A stretch of DNA of 64,000 nucleotides, taken from NCBI RefSeq assembly GCF_024753565.1, contig NZ_JANTPT010000001.1, forward strand, positions 1,383,969 through 1,447,968, read 5' to 3'. Made by a program: the position numbers and the translations under genes. Source of the stretch: Mechercharimyces sp. CAU 1602. Its GTDB lineage: Bacteria; Bacillota; Bacilli; Thermoactinomycetales; JANTPT01. This document shows positions 35,897 through 44,827 of this stretch, in pieces. Position 1 is the first letter of the stretch. Each line of letters begins with the position of its first letter. The notes below the pieces were generated by a model that was not told the DNA's origin, searched no databases, and was given only the letters and a program-made list of their open reading frames with translations.

Positions 35897-37990
35897 TTAC
35901 AATCCCGTCTCCCCTCCTCCCATACCACGTGGCCCTCTCGGCCCTCTTGGACCGCGTCTCCCTCTCGGGCCTCTAGGTCCTTGCGCCCCCGTTGGTCCTG
36001 TTACTCCCGTTGCACCCGTGGGTCCCGTCGCCCCAACCCCTGTTAACGGAGAAAGTTTTACAACGTAAGTACTGCTTAAATTATCTGCTGCAGAAGGATT
36101 CATGGTTTGAAAAGCTCCAGGAAGAGTAGGAAATCCATTTGTTGCAAACCCGTTTACATAAACATCATTCTGGCTGCTTTGATCCACCGAAACCCCACTT
36201 CCGCCAGACTCCCCTCCACCTAGATAGGTGGAATATTGAATCCCCCGTCCCGAGGAGCTAAGTTGCGTCACAAAGGCATTACCCGATAGGGAGCCAAGAT
36301 TGGCTTGATAGGCATCCGAAGTTAGTGGAAAGTTCGTCGATCTTGTATTTCCTGTAACCCAGACATTGAAGAAGGAGTCCAAAGAAATAGAGGAGCCTAT
36401 ATCAAGCCCAGCTCCTCCAAGGTAAGTAGAAAAGAGGAGCGCAGAGCCCGTTGCATTAAACTTAGTCACAAAGGCATCCCTTGATCCCCCTCCGTATAAC
36501 GTTTGAAAGGCCGTACTGGTAACGGGAAAATTGGTCATTGAATTTGTTTGCCCTATAACGTAAGCAAGTCCAAAGGAATCGACCGCAATATCTAAGCCAC
36601 TCTCAATACTCCCGTTTCCACCTAGATAGGTGGAATAGACAAGAGAAGATCCCATCGCGTTTAACTTGCTAACAAACGCACTATCTGTTCCCCGTAGCAC
36701 CGTTTGAAACGCTCCCGTTGTCGTCGGAAAATCAGTAGATTCTGTAGTCCCGGTAATATAGGCATTATTACCATCATCTAGCGCAATTCCAAATCCAGCA
36801 TCAGGAGCACTGCCACCTACAAATGTAGAATAGACGAGTGCTGAGCCGGGTGGATTCAGTTTAGTCACAAAGGCGTCACGATCCCCACCAAACATGGTTT
36901 GAAACGATCCAGTCGTTACAGGGAAGTCACTTGAACTTGTTGCGCCCACAATGTAAGCATTGTTATCAGTATTCACAGTAATGGCAAACCCTGAATCTGA
37001 AGAGGAGCCTCCCAAAAAGGTAGAATAAACCAAACTCGAACCTGTAGGATTTAATTTCGTAACAAATGCATCTGCGGTGCCAGCATTCAAGGTTTGGAAG
37101 GCTCCTGAAGTAACAGGGAAATTGGATGAGGTTGTAAACCCCGTTACATACGCATTATTAAACGCATCAACAGCTATCCCATCCCCCTGATTATTTTCAG
37201 TACCACCGAGATAAGTGGAATAAATAAGTGAGCTTCCCGTTGCATTTAATTTGGTCACAAATACATTGAATAAGTCTCCTGCAAGCATGGTTTGAAAAGC
37301 TCCACTGGTTACGGGAAAGTCAGATGATCTAGTAGATCCCACAGTATACGCATTCCCAGAAGTATCGATAGCTAGGTCTAGAGCAAAATCTGTATTTGTG
37401 CCCCCGATGTAGGTGGAATAAATAACATTGGGATCAATGATCAAAGGCGCTTGCTTATTGTAATCATCTTCAAGATGAAAGCCAAAGCTGCTATCCGATC
37501 GCAAAGAGAAGACAGTTTCAATTAAGGCGCATCCTTTCTCTTGAAAGCTGACCGGCTTTTCTTCTCGGAGTATTCCTTTATCAGTGTAAACGAACAAATC
37601 ACCACACTCGCTTACTATTGTCTCATCTGCCCCCTCATATTTCAGTCGAACATCCTTAAGATTCCCATTTGGATGAACCACCACATCATATTTTAGACGC
37701 CGTTCATCTCCAGAGAAAATCACATCAATCCCTTGCCAAACCTCCTTGTAGACAACCCGCACAGATTCCAGTCCCTCTTCCTTCACATCTCTTACGATAA
37801 CACCCTGACGTGCACGTAAAAAACGCAACATTAACTCATCAGATTCACCCAGCGTCAACCGTACTCCCTCTGGTAAAAACGTAAACTGTATCCCTTGACT
37901 TTCCATAACGTAGACCTCTTGTGTACTTCCACTCCCGTTACACTGTTTAAACAACAGCGATTTTGATCCCACCCTTTTCACACCCTTCAT
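35897..37990 (-). CDS. SBBP beta-propeller protein with a collagen-like C-terminal tail
   Basis: A 697-residue protein. The N-terminal SBBP-associated domain (about 1-195) ends PLIIDP. Seven repeats follow with STYLGG cores and FPVTSGAFQ-type turns, and then 13 uninterrupted Gly-X-Y triplets (GAT GPT ... GPR GPR). The last triplets are rich in arginine. Collagen-like tails are typical of exosporium and spore-surface filaments such as BclA, so a spore-surface role is inferred. It is a paralogue of the SBBP protein at 23368-25392, which lacks the tail. Start ATG follows GGAGGG. Gene is convergent with the flippase. Confidence 0.88.
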   Translation of the reverse strand: MKGVKRVGSKSLLFKQCNGSGSTQEVYVMESQGIQFTFLPEGVRLTLGESDELMLRFLRARQGVIVRDVKEEGLESVRVVYKEVWQGIDVIFSGDERRLKYDVVVHPNGNLKDVRLKYEGADETIVSECGDLFVYTDKGILREEKPVSFQEKGCALIETVFSLRSDSSFGFHLEDDYNKQAPLIIDPNVIYSTYIGGTNTDFALDLAIDTSGNAYTVGSTRSSDFPVTSGAFQTMLAGDLFNVFVTKLNATGSSLIYSTYLGGTENNQGDGIAVDAFNNAYVTGFTTSSNFPVTSGAFQTLNAGTADAFVTKLNPTGSSLVYSTFLGGSSSDSGFAITVNTDNNAYIVGATSSSDFPVTTGSFQTMFGGDRDAFVTKLNPPGSALVYSTFVGGSAPDAGFGIALDDGNNAYITGTTESTDFPTTTGAFQTVLRGTDSAFVSKLNAMGSSLVYSTYLGGNGSIESGLDIAVDSFGLAYVIGQTNSMTNFPVTSTAFQTLYGGGSRDAFVTKFNATGSALLFSTYLGGAGLDIGSSISLDSFFNVWVTGNTRSTNFPLTSDAYQANLGSLSGNAFVTQLSSSGRGIQYSTYLGGGESGGSGVSVDQSSQNDVYVNGFATNGFPTLPGAFQTMNPSAADNLSSTYVVKLSPLTGVGATGPTGATGVTGPTGAQGPRGPRGRRGPRGPRGPRGMGGGETGL

Positions 37991-38019
37991 GTAGCACCCT
38001 CCATCGAACCAAGTTAATC

Positions 38020-38028
38020 TAACTTATG
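38020..38028 (-). promoter_or_regulatory. Candidate mother-cell (-10) element of the SBBP/collagen gene
   Basis: On the minus strand CATAAGTTA fits the sigma-K/sigma-E -10 pattern CATAnnnTA, 30 bases before the start codon. No convincing -35 element was found at the right distance. Confidence 0.3.
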
Positions 38029-38160
38029 ATTCGATCCTCTTGTCTCATGTAAAATCATCCTATTACTAACCCCTCATTTGCTTCGTGTCTCCAGACGCGC
38101 AAAACGAAAAGAAAGTATCAAATTATTGCAGCCCACTTGTTTCCTAAGTTTAAATATAAT

Positions 38161-38785
38161 TCAGTTTTTTCTTTTAAAAAGGGGCTCCCATCTAATCAAG
38201 TCTCCATCATCTAAATAAATAGATAACCTTTCATCAATATTAGTATTCTCGACTCTCTTTATCCCTTTATACTGGATCTTCGAATTCCCTAGTAATAAGG
38301 ACTCAAATGTTTTTGTCAAAACATCACCGGTTGCGTGTGAATTCAAAACACATCTCATAAATAGCTTTCTTAACTGATGAAGAAGTGAAATCAATTAATG
38401 CCCCACTATTTAACAACCACATCCGCTCTAAATCTATATATTCAAATGAACCTATCTCATCTAATTCCATAGAGAAGTCATAGCCTAGTAAAGACCAAAT
38501 TTTGTCCATTTCCTCATATTCTAAGATAATAGTCATATCTGACTCCCATCGTACGTTCCCCTTTGTAGCAGGAACCCATATAAAACGATCATTTAACTGT
38601 TTTACAATAACGCTCATATGTCTCTTATAGGGTAAATACGAATTTATCTTAATTTCCAATCGATCATTTTCGGATGTCAACAAATCATCTATATAGCCGT
38701 CATATAATAATACTTTTCCGAAATATAATCTACACATATTATTTCCAGGATCAGATATGAAATTTACAGTCTCTAACTTCAACAT
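38161..38785 (-). pseudogene. Frameshifted gene of unknown function
   Basis: Two overlapping frames look like one broken protein of about 205 residues. The first (38785-38324, ATG after AGGTGAT) ends soon after KKAIYEMCFEF. The second continues in another frame with GDVLTKTFESLLLGNSK to a stop at 38161. A single-base change near 38330-38350 would join them. The protein is acidic and without membrane segments. I do not recognise the family. Location beside immunity-type genes suggests, without proof, a related role. Confidence 0.55.
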
Positions 38786-39076
38786 CTACATCACCTCGGT
38801 ATCTTAGGGTGGGATCAACAATTTAATCATTCCTACCAGTAAAAACGCTACATCTCTACCTTGTCAAAGCCTGGCGTCCTACATACTTGTCGTTGTGGGA
38901 ATTAGATTATCTACTTCAGTGAAGACTCTTAGTTAGTCTTCATCATCGTCATATAAGCTATGCGATCCCCTTCTCTTCATCCTGAGCTCTATCCCGCCTT
39001 TAGCGTTGGTGCTTAGTAAGAAGTCCTCATTGTTCATAACAAGTCATGAAAGACGTTACCCCCATACTGCGTAGGT

Positions 39077-39249
39077 TTAGGTGTGATCTTGCTGTCCAAA
39101 CCACACATAGCTCTCCGGCGGATGAACTCCTAATTGTTTCTCTATTTGTATGACTCTATCTCCCTCGACCCCTCCAGCAAAATCCTCCTCTCCCTCGCTT
39201 GATCAATGAAGTTTAAAATCATCCGTTTTTTATCATCATAAGTTTTCAT
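39077..39249 (-). pseudogene. Remnant of a SUKH (SMI1/KNR4) immunity-type protein
   Basis: An ATG at 39249 behind AAGGGA opens MKTYDDKKRMILNFIDQA. After a frameshift the sequence continues as EEDFAGGVEGDRVIQIEKQL and HPPESYVWFG, then stops at 39079-39077. This lines up with residues 19-55 of the intact protein at 40330-40800 (DFGGEVGGKW, FIEKQLDVSLSEGYKWYV). The rest of the gene is lost. 38786-39076 holds only stop-rich sequence with no frame I can assign. Confidence 0.6.
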
Positions 39250-39365
39250 GGATTTGTCCCTTCATTCTTCACTGTGGATTCTCTCTCGAGGATCAATCTT
39301 TTTACTATTCGTAGATTCAGATAATTTTTCACTATTCATCCAAACTCCCTCTGTTTATATTCCAC

Positions 39366-39623
39366 TCATGCAAAATGAACCATTTCATCAGGAAAGTTAC
39401 TACCATCTTTCATTTCTCTAAGTTCTCTCGCTAAACGCTGTCCCGCCCTTCTATAATAAAAATGATCTTCTTCATTTTTTTCAGATACAGGATTTAGTTG
39501 ATATAGCAAGCGGCTTTTTTTATTATATTCTAATCGGCCCTGCACTCGATCAAACGGTCCATACCTATAGATTACCACTTCTTCATCTTCTTTCTCTTTT
39601 ACAAGAGCTACTGAAATAGCCAT
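39366..39623 (-). CDS. Small protein of unknown function in the immunity-type island
   Basis: An 85-residue protein starting at the ATG at 39623, behind GGGGGAG. It opens MAISVALVKEKED and ends with a helix and the motif FPDEMVHFA. The end resembles small orphan proteins often found beside polymorphic-toxin immunity genes in Bacillales, but I cannot name the family. It lies between a SUKH remnant and an IS3 remnant. Confidence 0.55.
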   Translation of the reverse strand: MAISVALVKEKEDEEVVIYRYGPFDRVQGRLEYNKKSRLLYQLNPVSEKNEEDHFYYRRAGQRLARELREMKDGSNFPDEMVHFA

Positions 39624-39773
39624 GTCTCTCCCCCAATTTTTAATCGAATGAATTCTAGTCACACCCAGATCTCACTACTGCATCGTGTGCATCTTCATAA
39701 GATGTTTTAAACAGACTTTCAAATCTCGATTCAAAATACTATACTCATGGTTTAATAGGTTATTACCTCTCGG

Positions 39774-40004
39774 TCATGAGAGGATGGCTTTTGATCCAAC
39801 AATAGGTAGTACGGTACTTCTTGGCACGTCGAGAGTCTCACACACTGTTTGTACAGCATGTTGCTTCTTAATTTCTTGAATAACCGTTAAAATATCGTTC
39901 TGGTCTACTTTTTTGCGATTATGGCCATAGCCTTTTTTAGGATTTCGTTATCTTCCGTTAGCCTCAACATTTCCTTCCATCTGCTGGTAGTCTACGGGTG
40001 TCAT
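39774..40004 (-). mobile_element. IS3-family transposase remnant (OrfA end and OrfB start)
   Basis: The OrfA part reads LRLTEDNEILKKAMAIIAKK before a stop at 39907-39905, the classic end of IS3-family OrfA. The slippery heptamer AAAAAAG (39914-39908) overlaps it. A -1 shift there enters the OrfB frame, which reads VDQNDILTVIQEIKKQHAV and then VCETLDVPRSTV before breaking off at 39776-39774. The helix-turn-helix start of OrfA and nearly all of OrfB, including the DDE domain, are gone. Confidence 0.7.
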
Positions 40005-40329
40005 TTTCTCCTTCCTGCTCATTCCATAGGAGTAAATGCTTTGATTCAATGGTAAATGGTCACTTCCGATAGTCCATATTCGCTACTTCATTTTCGAACC
40101 GATTGGCCCGTGACCCAAGAGCATCTATATCCAATCTATAGGCTCAGATCCAATGCTCATCTCTTCAATACCAGGCGTACTTCCTACTTATTTTCACCCT
40201 TCTAAATAGGGTTTCGTAAAATCAAACGAGTTTCTTTATAGAAATCAATATCACCCGATCTCGTGAATTTTGCACCAATTGGCTACACTTTGTCCACTCT
40301 CTTTAAAAGAAGCAACGCGGGTTTATCCG
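40005..40329 (-). other. Decayed sequence with short transposase- and protein-like fragments
   Basis: No intact gene. One frame (40319-40251) reads VASFKESGQSVANWCKIHEI, which resembles the N terminus of IS66-type accessory transposase proteins (SGQS...WC pattern). Another (40143-40060) ends ALGSRANRFENEVANMDYRK, of unknown origin. Both are too short to prove anything. Confidence 0.35.
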
Positions 40330-40800
40330 TCAATTGATCTCATTTTCATATTCTATATCTTCGAGAATACTTTCAAATGATACAATCAAGAAATCTAAGA
40401 AATCATCAAATCCATCATGACTTCCTTCTATCCCGTCCCAAAAAACAACTGGACATTCCCCATTCTTCATTTTGCTTGTGTCTAAACATACCCTAGATTC
40501 ATCTAGACTTTGTATCACTACATAGTGTTTAGGAAGTCCACTTTTCCTTACACGTTCAGTCTCACGCACACACGTAGAAACTTCGTAGTATGGATCTATT
40601 CCTAAAATGTCTATACCACCTATTCCTCCTGACCCAAACTTACGAACATACCACTTGTAACCCTCAGATAAACTTACATCCAATTGTTTTTCTATAAATA
40701 AAATCCATTTCCCCCCAACTTCTCCTCCAAAATCACAATCCCCTTTTGCACGACTAATTAACCTCAAAACTTTACCTTTTTTTCCTTCGAGTAGTTCCAT
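40330..40800 (-). CDS. SUKH (SMI1/KNR4) family protein, probable immunity protein
   Basis: A 156-residue SUKH-fold protein. It has FIEKQLDVSLSEGYKWYV (about 34-51), the GSGGIGGIDILG turn and the later YVVIQSLDES, CLDTSK and CPVVFWD strands. SUKH proteins mostly act as immunity partners of contact-dependent or WapA/LXG-type toxins. No intact toxin gene lies nearby, so it is an orphan. The ATG at 40800 follows GGAGG. A short upstream frame overlaps its start by 37 bases, the layout of a toxin tail followed by its immunity gene. Confidence 0.85.
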   Translation of the reverse strand: MELLEGKKGKVLRLISRAKGDCDFGGEVGGKWILFIEKQLDVSLSEGYKWYVRKFGSGGIGGIDILGIDPYYEVSTCVRETERVRKSGLPKHYVVIQSLDESRVCLDTSKMKNGECPVVFWDGIEGSHDGFDDFLDFLIVSFESILEDIEYENEIN

Positions 40801-40904
40801 GAAAATGCCTCCATTTCTACTTCCCTTGCCCTTGCTTCATCGGGTTGAAACCATCGCAATGGTGGTACTTCGTTGGACACATGTTTCACTCCATATCCCT
40901 CCAT
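40764..40904 (-). other. Possible toxin-tail remnant overlapping the SUKH gene
   Basis: A 46-codon frame (MEGYGVKHVSNEVPPLRW...) runs into the SUKH gene and stops at 40766-40764. It has no ribosome-binding site of its own and is blocked by a stop just upstream, so it is more likely the end of a lost larger gene than a small gene. Which toxin class it belonged to cannot be told. Confidence 0.35.
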
Positions 40905-41464
40905 TGAACGTGCCTATGTTATTTTATCCTATGGCGCCAGACAATTTTTGTGCGGATAAACGAAAGTGGACTGTCTTCGATAACTAAGATCGTTCCCATA
41001 TAATAAACCCTACAGAGAGGATAGGAAGACAAGTAAACTTAATGAGGTGGGGGAGAAGCATTTTCATCCCAAAGAGAACGGGTTTTCTACAAATTCATAG
41101 AGCAACCCCCTCCGACTACATACCAAGGGACAGTTGCTCTTTTCAGGTAAAAAAGAAAGAGGAGATTCGAGGTAGATCATATCTCAAACCACCTATTCCT
41201 TTCCCCAGCTGTAGAAATGCAATGCCTCTCCTGTGCTATAGCTCCCTTATAAGGTTCGATTTGATTTGGAATGAAAATATTAATATTATTCGATTATATT
41301 ATTTACATTCACAGAAATAGCATTTACTTTATTTCTGTCAAAGTTCGCTCTTCTAAGAAACACAAAAACAAAAGTGTAGAAGCTAATTTGGAATAATGTT
41401 GTATCCCCCAGGGCTTATGATTACATTATATGGGTGCGTTGCCCTCAGTCGTCAGTTGCTGGTT
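40905..41464. other. Non-coding, AT-rich stretch of the decayed island
   Basis: No credible coding frame. On the plus strand AGAGCAAC and GTTGCTCT (about 41098-41105 and 41132-41139) form a terminator-like hairpin followed by TTT. A second AT-rich hairpin (ACAGAAATA with TATTTCTGT) lies near 41310-41340. The rest is low-complexity sequence. Confidence 0.4.
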
Positions 41465-41684
41465 CTACCCCTATGAGGTTTCTGTTCGTCAGGCCGGAGG
41501 TTTGCCGCCGGCTTCCTTCAGATTCCATCTCGCGGTGGACACCCTTGCCTTAGGATAACGACTACTGCTACCTTCCTCGTTCAGGACTTTCACCCTATAG
41601 AACGCGCCCAATCGAGTAGCACAGGGGAGTTTCACCCCTATGCTCTCACGGATCCCTACATGACAATCTCTCGTCATACGACTC
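41465..41684 (-). mobile_element. Group II intron remnant: domains V-VI joined to domain I
   Basis: On the minus strand, bases 41684-41651 are a 34-base domain V look-alike (GAGTCGTAT, a GAGA loop, ATGTAGGGATC). It is followed by a domain VI-like hairpin whose last bases read CTACTCGAT (to 41611). Next comes sequence typical of domain I near the 5' end of bacterial introns: AGGGTGAAAGTCCTGAAC, GGCAAGGGTGTCC, GAATCTGAAGGAAGCCGG, CTGACGAACAGAAACC. No reverse transcriptase is left. The order V-VI-I is reversed from a normal intron. 41685-41919 holds nothing I can name. Confidence 0.6.
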
Positions 41685-41919
41685 TTATCGTTCAGTCATC
41701 TTAGTACTCCCAGTGAGCAAACAGTGGAAAAGGTGGAGTAGTTGACGGTGTGGATGGAGTTGAATCGTGTAGTATTTGTCATAGGATCGCTCTCTCCTTT
41801 AGAAGTTTGCTAGTCACAAATCATTCTATAGGGAGATCGGTTTTTTCAATCCGTAAATAAATTGTATAGTGCCGTCTTCATATTTACATATTATGGTTAA
41901 TCAACAAGCCTGCCTCCAC

Positions 41920-42951
41920 TTACAATATCAACATCGCATCGCCAAAGCTAAAAAAGCGATACTGTTCTTCTACAGCCGCTTGGTAGGCAGATAACACGTG
42001 TTCCCGTGAGGCGAAAGCACTGATCAGCATCAAGAGACTCGAACGAGGGAGATGGAAGTTGGTTACCATTGCGTCGACAGCTTGAAAGTTATATCCAGGG
42101 TAGATAAAGATATCTGTCCAGCCTGAAGATGGCTCGATCTTTCCCCGTTGCTGTACTACACTTTCAAGGGTGCGGACAGATGTGGTACCCACTGCAATAA
42201 TTCGTCCTCCTGTCGCTTGTGCCTCTTGGATCATAGCAGCTGACTCTTCACCTAGTTCATAATACTCGGCATGCATGGTATGCTCCTCCACTTTACCAGC
42301 TGTTACCGGACGAAAGGTGCCTAAACCCACATGTAAGGTGAGCGGAGCGATTTTAACTCCTTTTTGCTCAATCTGTTGTAAGATGTCCGGAGTAAAGTGA
42401 AGGCCTGCTGTGGGGGCCGCAGCTGATCCTATCTGGCGGGCATACACTGTCTGGTAACGATCAGCATCGTCGAGCCGCTCTCGAATATAGGGCGGAAGCG
42501 GCATTTCACCCAACTCTTCCAAAAGGTGATCCAAATTCTCAGCTTCATACTGCAATTGAAAGTGCCACCCTCCTGGCATATCTGCCGTTGCTTCCGCTAC
42601 TGCGCGTAACAACCCTTCCCCAAAGTGAATGACAGTGCCCGGCTTCACACGTTTGGCAGGCTTCACCAAAGCTTCCCAGCGATCATCGCCTAATGGTTTA
42701 AGAAGAAGCACCTCCATCTGTGCGCCTGTTTCCGCCTTTATCCCAAGCAGCCGTGCTGGACGCACCCGGGAATCGTTTAGGACGAGCACATCACCTGCCT
42801 GTAAGTATGAGAGAAGGTCGGTAAAATGCTTATGTTCAATAGCTCCACTTTCTCGGTTTAATACCATCATGCGCGCACGCGATCGATCTGCAATCGGGGT
42901 TTGAGCAATCAGTTCTTCTGGTAGTTGAAAATCAAATAGTGATACATCCAT
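41920..42951 (-). CDS. queA: tRNA preQ1(34) S-adenosylmethionine ribosyltransferase-isomerase
   Basis: A 343-residue QueA that transfers the ribosyl part of SAM to preQ1 in tRNA to make epoxyqueuosine. It begins with [14 protein letters not shown] (near the start) and contains [33 protein letters not shown] and [13 protein letters not shown], all conserved. It closes the ruv cluster as in Bacillus (ruvA-ruvB-queA). The usual next gene tgt is absent, and the decayed island starts right after it. Confidence 0.97.
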   Translation of the reverse strand: MDVSLFDFQLPEELIAQTPIADRSRARMMVLNRESGAIEHKHFTDLLSYLQAGDVLVLNDSRVRPARLLGIKAETGAQMEVLLLKPLGDDRWEALVKPAKRVKPGTVIHFGEGLLRAVAEATADMPGGWHFQLQYEAENLDHLLEELGEMPLPPYIRERLDDADRYQTVYARQIGSAAAPTAGLHFTPDILQQIEQKGVKIAPLTLHVGLGTFRPVTAGKVEEHTMHAEYYELGEESAAMIQEAQATGGRIIAVGTTSVRTLESVVQQRGKIEPSSGWTDIFIYPGYNFQAVDAMVTNFHLPRSSLLMLISAFASREHVLSAYQAAVEEQYRFFSFGDAMLIL

Positions 42952-42971
42952 GTTCTTCTCTCCATTTCTCG

Positions 42972-43002
42972 GTAAAAAGAACCCGTTCCCTAGCGGAACA
43001 GG
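42972..43002 (-). terminator. Terminator between the DUF2905 gene and queA
   Basis: On the minus strand CCTGTTCC (43002-42995) pairs with GGAACGGG (42989-42982) and is followed by TTCTTTTT. It could reduce read-through from the ruv genes into queA. Confidence 0.7.
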
Positions 43003-43202
43003 TTGATCACATAAAACAATAACGATATGACTACACTGATCAATAATGAGGTAACTAGCGGAAAATAAATCTTCATATTTTCACGTTCGATCAAAATATC
43101 CCCAGGCAAACGGCCAAGCCAGCGGCCACCTACTTGCCACATCACTCCCACCACAATCAAAATCACTCCTGCGATAACAAGTAGCTTTGCCATCGGATTC
43201 AT
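42990..43202 (-). CDS. DUF2905 small membrane protein
   Basis: A 70-residue protein with two membrane segments (about 5-22 and 48-68). Between them lies [23 protein letters not shown], shown here only by its conserved LGRLPGDI core, which marks the DUF2905 family. The function is unknown. Its ATG at 43202 overlaps the ruvB stop by four bases. DUF2905 genes are commonly found between ruvB and queA in Bacillales and Clostridia. Confidence 0.9.
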   Translation of the reverse strand: MNPMAKLLVIAGVILIVVGVMWQVGGRWLGRLPGDILIERENMKIYFPLVTSLLISVVISLLFYVINLFR

Positions 43203-44197
43203 GTCCGTCGCTCCCAACCAAAGTGATCGTAACATCGCTGTGTCAACTGTCGCCCTCGCGGAGTCCGCTGTAAAAAGCCCATCTGCAATAGGTAAGGTTC
43301 ATATACATCTTCTACTGTATGAGCTTCTTCCCCGATGGTAGCTGCAATCGTCTCTAAGCCGACCGGTCCACCTTGGTAGTTTTCCTTTATCGCATACAGC
43401 AACTGTTGGTCTACCTGATCCAAGCCCAGTTTATCCACTTGGATGCGATCCAATGCATCCCGTGCCGCCTCTGCTGTAATCACACCATCACCTTGTACTT
43501 GTACAAAGTCCCTTACCCGTTTTAATAAGCGGTTAGCCACTCGGGGGGTGCCACGTGCCCGTGAAGCGATTTCCACCGCTCCCTCTTCAAAGATGGTCAC
43601 TTGCAACAAGTCTGCCGCTCGTTGCACAATCAAGATTAGCTCTTCCGTCGTGTAATACTCTAATCGACTAACCACGCCAAATCGATCGCGCAAAGGTGAG
43701 GAGAGTGACCCGGCTCGCGTAGTAGCACCCACTAACGTAAAGGGAGGAAGATCAAGTCGCACCGAGCGTGCACTAGGTCCCTTCCCTATCATAATATCGA
43801 GCGCAAAATCCTCCATTGCAGAGTATAAGACTTCTTCCACCGAACGACTAAGGCGATGAATCTCATCAATAAATAAGAGATCCCCCTCCTGCAAATTGGT
43901 TAAAATCGCTGCGAGATCACCCGCTCGTTCAATCGCAGGACCTGATGTGGTACGTATGCTTACCCCTAGTTCGTTGGCAATAATACAGGAAAGAGTGGTT
44001 TTCCCCAGTCCTGGAGGACCATATAGCAATACATGATCCAACGCTTCCCCTCGTCCTTTTGCCGCCTCTATATAAATATGTAGGTTCTCTTTTACTTGCG
44101 ATTGTCCAATATATTCTCGTAGATAGCGAGGGCGCAAGCTAAATTCGACCGCCTCATCTTCTGTTGCCATCTGGGCGGATATAATTCTATCCTCCAC
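43199..44197 (-). CDS. ruvB: Holliday junction branch migration helicase RuvB
   Basis: A 332-residue AAA+ motor. Walker A is [10 protein letters not shown], Walker B DEIHRL, sensor 1 [17 protein letters not shown], and the winged-helix DNA-binding domain occupies the last 80 residues. Six subunits pump DNA through the RuvA-bound junction. It follows ruvA by 12 bases. Confidence 0.98.
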   Translation of the reverse strand: MEDRIISAQMATEDEAVEFSLRPRYLREYIGQSQVKENLHIYIEAAKGRGEALDHVLLYGPPGLGKTTLSCIIANELGVSIRTTSGPAIERAGDLAAILTNLQEGDLLFIDEIHRLSRSVEEVLYSAMEDFALDIMIGKGPSARSVRLDLPPFTLVGATTRAGSLSSPLRDRFGVVSRLEYYTTEELILIVQRAADLLQVTIFEEGAVEIASRARGTPRVANRLLKRVRDFVQVQGDGVITAEAARDALDRIQVDKLGLDQVDQQLLYAIKENYQGGPVGLETIAATIGEEAHTVEDVYEPYLLQMGFLQRTPRGRQLTQRCYDHFGWERRT

Positions 44198-44209
44198 TTG
44201 CAGACCTCC

Positions 44210-44827
44210 TTATCCTTTCATCAGCAGGGTGAGTGCCTGCTTAATCCATTCATCGACTGCCTGATCTGTCCGTTCGCGGCTTACTTGAGTAACCGCCTGC
44301 TTCGCTTCCCCCTCATTATATCCCAGTGCCACCAACGCTTCAATGGCATCGCTCTTGGTCCGCTCATGGGGTGGTTGCGACACATTCTCCGCCTGTTCAT
44401 AAGTGTCTGGCGGGAACAACGTATTCCATCCCTCTTTCTCCAACTTATCCTTTAAGTCGAGAATCATGCGTTGCGCTGTCTTCTTCCCAATCCCAGGTAA
44501 GCGTGTTAGAAAAGCGATGTCTTCATTTTCAATGGCCGCCACTACCTCTTGGGGAGAGCCTCCCGACAAAATCCCGAGTGCTGCCTTCGGCCCTACGCGT
44601 GAGACAGCTAAGAGCAGACGAAAGAGGTCACGTTCTTCTTGTTCGCTAAAACCATAAAGAAGGTGAGCATCTTCCCGTACGACAAAATGAGTATAGAAGA
44701 GAACGTCTTCACGCTCTTCATAGCGATAAGGATTTTTGCAGTATACCTGATATCCAAGTGAACCAGTTGCCACCGCTACGTATTCCTCTTTTATGTAAGC
44801 AATCGTCCCACGTACAAATTCAATCAT
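44210..44827 (-). CDS. ruvA: Holliday junction DNA-binding protein RuvA
   Basis: A 205-residue RuvA with an N-terminal OB domain (MIEFVRGTIAYI), paired helix-hairpin-helix motifs (VGPKAALGIL and LPGIGKKTAQRMI) and a flexible link to the C-terminal RuvB-binding domain (from about 150). It tetramerises around the four-way junction. Its start overlaps the ruvC stop by four bases. Confidence 0.97.
   Translation of the reverse strand: MIEFVRGTIAYIKEEYVAVATGSLGYQVYCKNPYRYEEREDVLFYTHFVVREDAHLLYGFSEQEERDLFRLLLAVSRVGPKAALGILSGGSPQEVVAAIENEDIAFLTRLPGIGKKTAQRMILDLKDKLEKEGWNTLFPPDTYEQAENVSQPPHERTKSDAIEALVALGYNEGEAKQAVTQVSRERTDQAVDEWIKQALTLLMKG

Noticed and set aside
41042-41320. A 92-codon plus-strand frame
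   Set aside because: It crosses a terminator-like hairpin, lacks a ribosome-binding site and has no protein-like composition.
41489-41677. A 62-codon frame on the minus strand
   Set aside because: It lies wholly inside the group II intron-like sequence and reflects conserved RNA, not protein.
41461-41720. Initial idea that this is a ribosomal or other stable RNA fragment
   Set aside because: The 34-base domain V pattern with a GAGA loop and the nearby domain I motifs fit a group II intron better; no rRNA, tmRNA or RNase P motifs are present.
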